A stretch of 5,166 nucleotides of DNA from Alphaproteobacteria bacterium (GCA_018665505.1 JABJCS010000246.1:1-5166), one strand, 5' to 3'. Counted from the first letter of the stretch, positions 1-5,166 are shown. The notes: generated from the letters alone by a model not told the origin. Numbers and translations: made by a program.

Positions 1-851
1 AGCGCTCGGCACGCCAGGTTGAGTGGAGCCACTAGATTCGTCCCGCGTTTCAGTCGGCGATATGAAATCCCCTTCATCTGTAACTCTCCAAGGGAGGTGG
101 GGACGAGGGAGACGCCGAGACCGGCGGCAACGAGATTGAGGGTTGAGACGATCCGGGGCGCTTCTTGCTCGACACGCGGATTGAAACCCGCCCGATGGCA
201 CGCGGCGATGATCCCGTCATGCAGGCCCGGCCCTTCCGGGCGGCGATAGAGAATGAACGCCTCGTCGGCGAGTGCATCCAACGCCAGCGGTCGGCTTTTC
301 TCGCCAGTCGGCAGCGGTGCATAACGGTGGCTACTCGGCAGCGCGATGAGCATATCTTCCTCGAACAATTCATGGACCGCCAATCCCTGGCGGTTCGCGG
401 CGGGAGAGCGGATGAAGGCGGCGTCCATCTCTTCGCTCTGGATCGCGGTGACCAAGGCGCTCGTTCCGGCCTCCTCTAGTTTCAGGGAAACGCCAGGATG
501 GATTTCGCGGAACTGGCGGATGACATCCGGCAGGAACGGATGAAACGGTGCAGAGCTGGTGAAACCCACAACGATGGCGCCTTGTTCGCCGCGCGCTGTC
601 CGTTTGACTTTGGCCAAGGCGCGCTCGACCTGTCCCATGATGGCGCGCGCATCCGGCAACAGGCTCTCTCCCGCATCGGTCAGCTCGACACCACGCGGCA
701 GGCGGCGGAACAGGCGGACGTCGAGCTCGTCCTCCAACGCCTTGATCTGCTGGCTGAGCGGCGGTTGCTGAATACCGAGCCGCTCGGCGGCCCGGGTGAT
801 GTGCTTTTCCTCGGCTACTGCCAGGAAGTATCGGATATGACGTAAATCCAT
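1..851 (-). CDS. LysR-type transcriptional regulator (3' end beyond window)
   Basis: This is a DNA-binding regulator with an N-terminal winged helix-turn-helix and a C-terminal effector-binding domain. Translating the minus strand from the ATG at 851 gives 283 residues without a stop to the left edge. LysR proteins are usually about 300 residues, so only some 15-25 are missing. Residues 1-60 hold the classical HTH: start MDLRHIRYFLAVAEEKHIT, then RAAERLGIQQPPLSQQIKAL, EDELDVRLFRR and ELTDAGE. Residues from about 90 fit the periplasmic-binding-protein-like effector domain, with GFTSSAPFHPFLPDVI, AFIRSP and, near the edge, GLGVSLVPTSL and LVAPLNLA. The QQPPLSQQI wording resembles the CatM/BenM/CbnR branch, which often controls catabolic genes. 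The start is chosen because it matches the family N-terminus; no Shine-Dalgarno sequence precedes it. It is divergent from the aconitase-like gene across 114 bp, the usual arrangement for a LysR regulator and its target, so it probably controls that gene and itself. The effector is unknown. Confidence 0.95.
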   Translation of the reverse strand, partial: MDLRHIRYFLAVAEEKHITRAAERLGIQQPPLSQQIKALEDELDVRLFRRLPRGVELTDAGESLLPDARAIMGQVERALAKVKRTARGEQGAIVVGFTSSAPFHPFLPDVIRQFREIHPGVSLKLEEAGTSALVTAIQSEEMDAAFIRSPAANRQGLAVHELFEEDMLIALPSSHRYAPLPTGEKSRPLALDALADEAFILYRRPEGPGLHDGIIAACHRAGFNPRVEQEAPRIVSTLNLVAAGLGVSLVPTSLGELQMKGISYRRLKRGTNLVAPLNLACRA

Positions 852-859
852 GACATATA

Positions 860-876
860 AATATCATATGGATATT
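860..876. promoter_or_regulatory. candidate LysR-box (T-N11-A dyad)
   Basis: AATATC (860-865) and GATATT (871-876) form perfect 6-bp inverted arms around a 5-bp spacer. Within it, T862 and A874 give the T-N11-A pattern known for LysR-family binding sites. The site lies 9-25 bp upstream of the regulator's start codon and about 90 bp before the aconitase-like gene, suitable for autoregulation and divergent activation. AT-rich DNA produces such patterns easily, so this is a candidate only. Confidence 0.45.
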
Positions 877-889
877 GGTATTTCCATAT
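866..889. promoter_or_regulatory. second overlapping dyad in the divergent promoter
   Basis: ATATGGA (866-872) and TCCATAT (883-889) are perfect 7-bp inverted arms separated by 10 bp. This dyad overlaps the LysR-box candidate at 860-876 on its right side and lies close to where a -35 region would sit if GTTAAT at 901-906 is the -10. LysR proteins commonly bind as tetramers across a recognition site and an adjacent activation site; this dyad could be the activation half. That assignment is inference. Confidence 0.35.
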
Positions 890-916
890 ATTGGATTGAT
901 GTTAATTCAGCGCGTA

Positions 917-961
917 CGGTTCCTCTCACGAACGAAACAAAAAACCGTGAGAGGAGTACCG
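917..961 (+). promoter_or_regulatory. leader hairpin covering the aconitase-like gene's RBS
   Basis: TCCTCTCACG (921-930) and CGTGAGAGGA (946-955) are perfectly complementary 10-base arms around a 15-base A-rich loop (931-945). If a two-base bulge (G956, T957) is allowed, CGGT at 917-920 pairs with ACCG at 958-961 and the stem grows to 14 bp. The 3' arm contains the purine-rich GAGAGGAG, including the AGGAG that serves as Shine-Dalgarno sequence for the ATG at 966. In mRNA the stem would therefore mask ribosome access. No T-run follows either arm, so it is not an intrinsic terminator. A DNA operator is the alternative: the arm centres are 25 bp apart, which is not a whole number of helical turns and slightly favours an RNA role. 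The inverted repeat is certain; its function is inferred. Confidence 0.7.
952..956 (+). promoter_or_regulatory. ribosome binding site of the aconitase-like gene
   Basis: AGGAG ends nine bases before the ATG at 966, a normal distance. It supports that ATG as the start. Most of it (952-955) lies in the 3' arm of the leader hairpin, so access probably depends on opening the stem. Confidence 0.8.
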
Positions 962-965
962 AGCC

Positions 966-3242
966 ATGGTGCAGATCAATGTAACGGCGGAGACGGCGAG
1001 CCGGCTCTATCAGAAGATGGCGGACAACGTCGCGATTGTGCGCACCCGAGGGTTGGGTCCGTTGACCTTGGCGGATAAATTTCTGCTAGGGCATCTCGAC
1101 GATCCAGCCGCGCAGGAACTGACACCGGGTGATAGCACTTTGCGTTTGCGTCCGGACCGTGTGGTTTTCCAGGACGTGCTCGGTCAAAGCGGTATGCTGC
1201 AGTTCATGATGACCGGGCGCGATAAAGTTGCGGTGCCGACGACAATTCATTGCGATCATCTCATCGAAGCGCGGCACTCGGCAGCACCGGATCTCGACGC
1301 TTCATTGGAAGAAAATAGCGAAGTTTACGAATTCTTGCGCTCCGCCGCCGCCCGTTATGGCGCGGGTTTCTGGGCACCAGGCGCCGGCATCATCCATCAG
1401 GTTGTGTTGGAGAATTATGCTTTCCCCGGCACGATGATCATCGGCACCGATTCTCACACTCCCAATGCGGGTGGGATGGGGGCGTGCGCCGTGGGTGTTG
1501 GCGGAGCCGATGCAATGGAGGTCATTGCTGGATTGCCGTGGGAGTTACTTTATCCGCGGCGGATCGCCGTTTACCTGACCGGCGAGCTTTCAGGATGGAC
1601 CGCTCCGAAGGATGTGATTCTCTATGTGGCAGGACAGTTGACGGTCTCCGGCGGCACCAACAGCATTGTCGAGTATATCGGCCCCGGTGCCCGGACCATT
1701 AGCGCCACCGGCAAGGCGACTATCACGAACATGGGCGCAGAGCTGGGCGCGACGACATCGGTCTTTCCTTATGACGAGCGCATGGCGGCCTATCTACGGG
1801 CGACCGGGCGGGGCGACCTCGTACCGCTCGCTGAAAGTGCCACGGAGCTGTTGGCGCCCGACCCCGAGGTCGAGGCCAAGCCGGCTCAATACTATGACAC
1901 GGTTGTTGAACTCAACCTCTCCACACTGGAGCCGCATATCGTCGGCCCGCACACGCCAGATAGAGCGCGGCCGATATCTGCGTTGAAAGCGGAGATTGCC
2001 GTGCCGAAGAACGAGTTTCCGGAGGAAATCAGCAGCGTGTTGATCGGCAGCTGCACCAACTCATCCTACGAAGACATGAGCCGTGCTGCAGATGTAGCGG
2101 CGCAGGCGAGCGCGCATGGGGCCGACTGCGCCGTTCCGTTCATGGTGACACCAGGCTCGGAGCAAGTGCGCGCGACGATTACCCGTGACGGACTGACTGC
2201 GGCCTTAGAAGGAGTCGGTGCGCAGGTACTGGCGAACGCTTGCGGCCCTTGCATCGGGCAATGGCGTCGTGTCGATCCAGCGGCGGATAAGCCGAACGCT
2301 ATCGTGACTTCATACAATCGAAACTTTCCGCAACGTAACGACGGTCGGGCAACGACGATGAACTTCATCGCCAGTCCGGAATTGGCCACGGCCCTGGCGC
2401 TGGCAGGGCGGCTTGATTTCAACCCTCTGACCGATGAACTAACAGCCGCAGATGGCACGTCCTATCGGCTGTCCCCGCCAAAAGTCGCGCCAGAGGTGCC
2501 ACCCAGTGGTTTCGACAGAGGCCGGGAATTCTATCATGCACCGCCGCAAGATAGCGTCATCATGGATGTCTCAATCGCACCCCACAGCGAAAGGCTACAG
2601 GCATTGGCACCTTGGGCGTCGTGGGACGGACGGGACTTCGTCGAACTTCCGGTCCTGTTGAAAGCCAAAGGTAAGACGACAACCGATCAAATATCGCCCG
2701 CCGGGGTATGGCTAAAACTGCGGGGGCACCTCGACCGGTTCAGCGACAATATGTTCATGGGCGCGGTCAACGCATTCTCGGGTGAGCGCGGGCAGGGCCG
2801 GAATGCATTGACCGGCACGGTGGATAGCTTCTCCGCAAACGCCCGGGCTTATCGCGCGGATGGTTTGCGCTGGGTCGTCATCGGTGACGCCAACTACGGT
2901 GAAGGGAGTAGCTGGGAGCATGCCGCGCTGTCACCGCGTCTGCTGGGCGGGGCGGCGGTGATAGCGCGCAGTTTCGCTCGTATTCACGAGACCAACTTGA
3001 AGAAGCAGGGATTGTTGGCGCTTACCTTCGACGATCCGGCTGCCTATGAAGTGGTGCGCGAAGATGACCGTATCAGCCTCGTCGGATTGGAAAATCTGTC
3101 GCCAGGGGCACCGGTCGAGTGCCACCTCCATCATGTGGATGGGACAGAAGAGATATTACAGCTGCGGCACAGTTATACGGCAGCGCAGGTCGACTGGTTC
3201 CGCACCGGATCTGCGCTCAACGTGTTGCGTCAAGCTGCTTAG
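966..3242 (+). CDS. aconitase-family [4Fe-4S] hydro-lyase/isomerase, mitochondrial type
   Basis: The 758-residue product aligns from memory along its whole length with mitochondrial-type aconitase, which interconverts citrate and isocitrate through cis-aconitate. Landmarks include LTLADKFLLGHLDDP (33-47), IHCDHLIEA (94-102), IGTDSHTPN (159-167), NMGAELGATTSVFPY (255-269), IGSCTNSSYEDM (360-371), ANACGPCIGQW (423-433), TSYNRNF (448-454) and SFARIHETNLKKQGLL (669-684). Cluster ligands C363, C426 and C429 are present. Active-site residues Q69, D97, H98, H144, D162, S163, H164, N255, E259, R452, R457, D574, S577, R586, S648 and S649 are also kept. Unusually, the GSSRE motif reads GSSWE (W650 for the invariant Arg), TTDHIS reads TTDQIS (Q575), and QDAT reads QDVL. 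The fourth swivelling domain starts around residue 560. No targeting signal is seen, so it is cytoplasmic. The LysR regulator is divergent and two dehydrogenase genes lie beyond its 3' end. Family membership is near certain; given the substitutions, the true substrate may be another hydroxy-polycarboxylate. Confidence 0.95.
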   Translation: MVQINVTAETASRLYQKMADNVAIVRTRGLGPLTLADKFLLGHLDDPAAQELTPGDSTLRLRPDRVVFQDVLGQSGMLQFMMTGRDKVAVPTTIHCDHLIEARHSAAPDLDASLEENSEVYEFLRSAAARYGAGFWAPGAGIIHQVVLENYAFPGTMIIGTDSHTPNAGGMGACAVGVGGADAMEVIAGLPWELLYPRRIAVYLTGELSGWTAPKDVILYVAGQLTVSGGTNSIVEYIGPGARTISATGKATITNMGAELGATTSVFPYDERMAAYLRATGRGDLVPLAESATELLAPDPEVEAKPAQYYDTVVELNLSTLEPHIVGPHTPDRARPISALKAEIAVPKNEFPEEISSVLIGSCTNSSYEDMSRAADVAAQASAHGADCAVPFMVTPGSEQVRATITRDGLTAALEGVGAQVLANACGPCIGQWRRVDPAADKPNAIVTSYNRNFPQRNDGRATTMNFIASPELATALALAGRLDFNPLTDELTAADGTSYRLSPPKVAPEVPPSGFDRGREFYHAPPQDSVIMDVSIAPHSERLQALAPWASWDGRDFVELPVLLKAKGKTTTDQISPAGVWLKLRGHLDRFSDNMFMGAVNAFSGERGQGRNALTGTVDSFSANARAYRADGLRWVVIGDANYGEGSSWEHAALSPRLLGGAAVIARSFARIHETNLKKQGLLALTFDDPAAYEVVREDDRISLVGLENLSPGAPVECHLHHVDGTEEILQLRHSYTAAQVDWFRTGSALNVLRQAA
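3239..3242. other. interlocked stop codons of convergent genes
   Basis: The four bases TTAG hold both ends: TAG (3240-3242) stops the plus-strand hydro-lyase and TAA, read on the minus strand from 3241 to 3239, stops the 2-hydroxyacid dehydrogenase. The genes therefore overlap tail to tail by 4 bp. I find no hairpin followed by a T-run for either strand near this junction, so each transcript probably extends into the other gene as antisense RNA. Confidence 0.9.
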
Positions 3243-4231
3243 GCCGTACCTTGAAAGGCGATATTGTCGAGTGGTTCGCCGTGCGACAGATGGTTGAGAT
3301 TCCTGGGAACGGTCATCCAGCGCCGCTCCCGGGATTCGACGCTCCGTGAACTGCAATGCGGAGTCATGATGACATTATCGAGCTGCCGGATTGGAAAGCG
3401 GGACGGCTCACGGTCCGGGTCCTCGGCGGTCGGATAACCGTACCAGACATCGAGAAAGGCGCCGCCGATCCGTTTCTCCGCCAGCGCATTGTAGAGCGCC
3501 TCCTCGGCGATAACGGGCGCGCGGCCGACATTGATTAGCACGGCGTCGGACTTCATTCGATTGAACTGTTCCGTATCGATCATGCCGCGAGTTTCCGGTG
3601 CGGTCGGCAAGGTCATCAAAACGAAATCGCTTTCCTCTAACAGTCGATCAAGCTGGTCGAGCCCGTCTAAGCGTTTCAGTGGCGGTGGTGCCGCCTGCGC
3701 CGTGCGGTTAGTGGCGATGACGCGCATGCCAAAGGCGGCGGCGCGCTCGGCGGCCGCCTTGCCGATATGACCGTACCCGATGATGCCCAATGTCTTGCCG
3801 GAAAGCTCGCCGTGGCTCGGCCCAATGCCGGGGACGCGTCCCTGCCAGCCCTGCTCTCTAAAGTCGCGGTCGTATTTCGAGAGGCCGATTGACCACTCCA
3901 GCATTCCGGCCATGATAAATTCAGCGATCGCGACTTCGTGGCCATACGCGTTGCAGAGCGTGCAGCCGATGGGAAGGTCGGCGGGAGTCAGAAATTCATA
4001 ACCGGTAAACGGCACTTGGTAGAGCCGCAGGTTCGGAATGGCCGGCCATTCGCCCTTGATGCGGCCGCCGACCATGGCGTCTGCTTGGACGATCAACTCC
4101 GCGAAACGCTCGAACGGCTCGTCTTCGTCCCAGGTCTCGATCTTCCAATCCATGGTCAATTGCTCCGCCAGCCATTCAGCGCGCGGTGTCGACATTTGAC
4201 CGGCGAGAAGCACAGTAGGGGTATCGCTCAT
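3239..4231 (-). CDS. D-2-hydroxyacid dehydrogenase-family oxidoreductase, NAD(P)-binding
   Basis: The 330-residue product belongs to the family that reduces 2-keto acids to D-2-hydroxy acids or does the reverse. The substrate domain carries PNLRLYQVPFTGYEFL (66-81) and CNAYGHEVAIAEFIMA (93-108). A Rossmann domain follows with the dinucleotide loop GIIGYGHIGKAAAE (149-162) and strand end VIATNR (171-176); the absence of an acidic residue there leaves NAD versus NADP open. R237 (INVGRAPV) and H292 (MTPHCSS) are the expected catalytic Arg and His. The classical catalytic Glu, 29 residues after the Arg in E. coli PGDH, is Tyr266 here (DVWYGYP). I recall similar DVWYxYP wording in an uncharacterised branch of the family. 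The ATG at 4231 is chosen over an upstream in-frame ATG at 4459: it has GAGGT eight bases before it, matches the family start, and the longer form would overlap the short-chain dehydrogenase by 227 bases. It is co-transcribed with that gene. The substrate is unknown. Confidence 0.93.
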   Translation of the reverse strand: MSDTPTVLLAGQMSTPRAEWLAEQLTMDWKIETWDEDEPFERFAELIVQADAMVGGRIKGEWPAIPNLRLYQVPFTGYEFLTPADLPIGCTLCNAYGHEVAIAEFIMAGMLEWSIGLSKYDRDFREQGWQGRVPGIGPSHGELSGKTLGIIGYGHIGKAAAERAAAFGMRVIATNRTAQAAPPPLKRLDGLDQLDRLLEESDFVLMTLPTAPETRGMIDTEQFNRMKSDAVLINVGRAPVIAEEALYNALAEKRIGGAFLDVWYGYPTAEDPDREPSRFPIRQLDNVIMTPHCSSRSVESRERRWMTVPRNLNHLSHGEPLDNIAFQGTA

Positions 4232-4232
4232 G

Positions 4233-5066
4233 TCAGGAGACCTCGAAGGATTGGAAGGCGTCGCCGTGATCGGGATGCCAGCGCGAGAGTGGGGGTCGAT
4301 TATGGGCGATATCGCCGGCGGCCCAAAGGACCCGGCGTTTGTCCTCAGTGGTGTCGACTTCGTCGTCGGGGCATAGAATGTAGAAGTCGCCCTGCTCCAA
4401 GGCAGCGAGCATATAATCGACGACTTGGTCCGGTAGCCAGGCACCGAGTTGGTGTTCACGGGTGCCGGTCGTCGTCCAGCCAGGGATCAAAAGATGGGCG
4501 CTGGTGAGGCACCCCTCCGTATTACGGAGCTCATGCTGGAGACTTTCGGTGTAGTTAATCACTGCCGCCTTCGCCATGTTGTAGGCGGGTTTGCTACCCG
4601 GTGGATTGGTGATGCCTTGCTTGGAGCCGGCATTGACGATTACTGAGGCTTCGCTCTGCTGGATCATCGCCGGTGCGAAGGCGAGAACTCCGATGACAAC
4701 GCCCATGATATTGACCGCGACTGTGCGGTTCCACGCATCGGCATTCTCCCACGTTTGGGCATCGATCCGGGTGACCGCATTATTCATCAAAAAAGCCACA
4801 TCGTCGAATTCCCGTCGCACGGTCGCGGCGAGGGTAATCATGGCGTCAGAGTCGCTAACGTCGGCGGAGATCGATAACACCGAACTGTTCGGCGCTGCTG
4901 CCTCGTTCACTTCGTGCGCCGCCGCTTGCAGTGCCACATCGGTGATGTCCGTGATACAGACATTCATCCCCATTGCTGCAAGTTTTTTGGCGGTCGCGAG
5001 GCCGATACCGCTCGCGGCGCCTGTAATGACGGCCGTGCGGCCGGCAACAAGTGCTGAATGCATCAT
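4233..5066 (-). CDS. short-chain dehydrogenase/reductase (SDR), NAD-type
   Basis: The 277-residue product is a classical SDR, a soluble Rossmann-fold enzyme that oxidises an alcohol or reduces a carbonyl. It shows the cofactor motif TGAASGIG (15-22), an acidic D40 at the end of the second strand (CITDIT), which favours NAD(H) over NADP(H), ADVSD (68-72), NNA (95-97), the structural Asn N119, the catalytic Y162 and K166 in AYNMAK, and PG (195-196). S148 in NAGSKQG is the likely catalytic Ser; it lies 14 residues before the Tyr, one more than usual, because of the PPGSKPAY loop. NNAG is NNAV here. The C-terminal RPPLSRWHPDHGDAF (257-271) extends beyond the core and may help shape the substrate pocket or oligomer. 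Start: two ATGs follow AGAGGA at 6 and 9 bases, so initiation could be at 5066 or 5063. It is first in the operon with the 2-hydroxyacid dehydrogenase. The substrate is unknown; a hydroxy acid related to the neighbouring enzymes is inferred. Confidence 0.94.
   Translation of the reverse strand: MMHSALVAGRTAVITGAASGIGLATAKKLAAMGMNVCITDITDVALQAAAHEVNEAAAPNSSVLSISADVSDSDAMITLAATVRREFDDVAFLMNNAVTRIDAQTWENADAWNRTVAVNIMGVVIGVLAFAPAMIQQSEASVIVNAGSKQGITNPPGSKPAYNMAKAAVINYTESLQHELRNTEGCLTSAHLLIPGWTTTGTREHQLGAWLPDQVVDYMLAALEQGDFYILCPDDEVDTTEDKRRVLWAAGDIAHNRPPLSRWHPDHGDAFQSFEVS
4240..4244 (-). promoter_or_regulatory. ribosome binding site of the 2-hydroxyacid dehydrogenase
   Basis: On the minus strand GAGGT lies eight bases before the ATG at 4231, inside the last codons of the short-chain dehydrogenase (Phe-Glu-Val-Ser). 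It decides the start at 4231 and fits translational coupling, since the upstream stop TGA and this ATG are one base apart. Confidence 0.75.
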
Positions 5067-5072
5067 GAAGGT

Positions 5073-5078
5073 TCCTCT
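5073..5078 (-). promoter_or_regulatory. ribosome binding site of the SDR gene
   Basis: AGAGGA on the minus strand lies six bases before the ATG at 5066 and nine before the ATG at 5063. This is a strong, well-placed Shine-Dalgarno sequence that fits either start. Confidence 0.75.
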
Positions 5079-5091
5079 AGCCGCTTAAGAG

Positions 5092-5097
5092 ATTATT
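5092..5097 (-). promoter_or_regulatory. candidate -10 element of the SDR/dehydrogenase operon
   Basis: AATAAT on the minus strand matches the -10 consensus at five of six positions and would start transcription near 5085, leaving a leader of roughly 18 bases. No recognisable -35 hexamer lies 17-18 bp upstream; instead that spacer is occupied by the dyad at 5099-5117. This suggests a regulated promoter, but the element rests on sequence match alone. Confidence 0.35.
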
Positions 5098-5098
5098 T

Positions 5099-5117
5099 CC
5101 GTAATGGCTAGTTACGG
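5099..5117. promoter_or_regulatory. 19-bp operator-like dyad upstream of the SDR operon
   Basis: CCGTAA (5099-5104) and TTACGG (5112-5117) are perfect 6-bp inverted arms with a 7-bp spacer. T5102 and A5114 also satisfy the LysR-type T-N11-A pattern. The dyad lies 33-51 bp before the SDR start and directly upstream of the -10-like hexamer, so a bound protein would touch the promoter. Its arms differ from the dyads near the LysR gene, so the same regulator is possible but not shown. The rest of the region to the right edge (5118-5166) shows nothing I can assign. Confidence 0.45.
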
Positions 5118-5166
5118 CGTTTGATTGATCCCGACAAGGGCGATGGTTCGATGCTAGAATAACGCG

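Larger units (their letters stand above)
852..916. promoter_or_regulatory. AT-rich divergent promoter region
   Basis: The interval between the regulator and the aconitase-like gene begins with a strongly AT-rich block (about 853-906) unlike the GC-rich coding DNA around it, and it carries several overlapping dyads. For the rightward gene, GTTAAT at 901-906 matches the -10 consensus at four of six positions. It would place transcription start near 912-914, just before the leader hairpin. No good -35 hexamer lies 16-18 bp upstream, which would suit an activator-dependent promoter. I could not assign a convincing leftward promoter for the regulator. The region is well supported as regulatory by its position, but the exact promoter elements are inference. 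Confidence 0.55.

Noticed and set aside
1..851. Possibility that the regulator is a truncated pseudogene
   Set aside because: The frame has no stop or frameshift and simply leaves the window about 15-25 residues short of the normal length, so the edge explains it.
370..867. 165-residue open frame on the minus strand overlapping the regulator
   Set aside because: It is a different frame of the LysR gene, is rich in Arg, Pro and Gly in the manner of a shadow frame, and has no family resemblance, while the LysR frame is intact.
917..961. Reading the inverted repeat as an intrinsic terminator
   Set aside because: Neither strand has a T-run after the second arm, and the repeat ends five bases before a start codon.
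3257..3280. Weak GGCGA/TCGCC inverted repeat just past the hydro-lyase stop as a terminator
   Set aside because: The arms are five bases with a long spacer and no T-run follows; it lies in dehydrogenase coding sequence.
4232..4459. 76-residue N-terminal extension of the 2-hydroxyacid dehydrogenase
   Set aside because: It reads through the short-chain dehydrogenase in another frame, lacks resemblance to the family, and an ATG with a good ribosome binding site exists at 4231.
3938..4507. 189-residue plus-strand open frame
   Set aside because: It is antisense to two well-supported genes and Arg-rich with no motif.
4591..5088. 165-residue plus-strand open frame opposite the SDR
   Set aside because: It is a low-complexity Ala/Ser/Thr-rich shadow of the SDR gene on the opposite strand.

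Overview
This window carries four protein-coding genes and almost no spare DNA. It looks like a small accessory metabolic locus from a moderately GC-rich proteobacterium. An alphaproteobacterium is my guess from the codon choice and protein style; the sequence alone does not prove it. There are no RNA genes, mobile elements, CRISPR arrays or long repeats.

Layout: (1) bases 1-851, minus strand, a LysR-type regulator whose C-terminus runs off the left edge. (2) bases 852-965, an AT-rich divergent control region with LysR-box-like dyads, followed by a long perfect inverted repeat. In RNA this repeat would fold the Shine-Dalgarno sequence of the next gene into a stem. (3) bases 966-3242, plus strand, a full-length aconitase-family hydro-lyase of the mitochondrial type. 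(4) bases 3239-4231, minus strand, a D-2-hydroxyacid dehydrogenase-family oxidoreductase whose stop codon interlocks with that of the hydro-lyase. (5) bases 4233-5066, minus strand, a short-chain dehydrogenase placed one base upstream of the 2-hydroxyacid dehydrogenase; the two surely form one operon. (6) bases 5067-5166, the operon's upstream region, with a good ribosome binding site, a -10-like hexamer and a 19-bp dyad.

Taken together, a LysR regulator divergent from a [4Fe-4S] dehydratase/isomerase and next to two NAD(P)-dependent dehydrogenases suggests an inducible pathway for a hydroxy di- or tricarboxylic acid. The isomerase would move or remove a hydroxyl group and a dehydrogenase would oxidise the product. 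The substrate cannot be read from the sequence. The hydro-lyase keeps its cluster cysteines and nearly every active-site residue, but has Trp where the family has the invariant Arg of the GSSRE motif. The 2-hydroxyacid dehydrogenase has Tyr where the classical catalytic Glu sits. These two changes, plus the RNA hairpin over the hydro-lyase ribosome binding site, are the most interesting points. They make a specialised paralogue, not the housekeeping TCA enzyme, the more likely reading.
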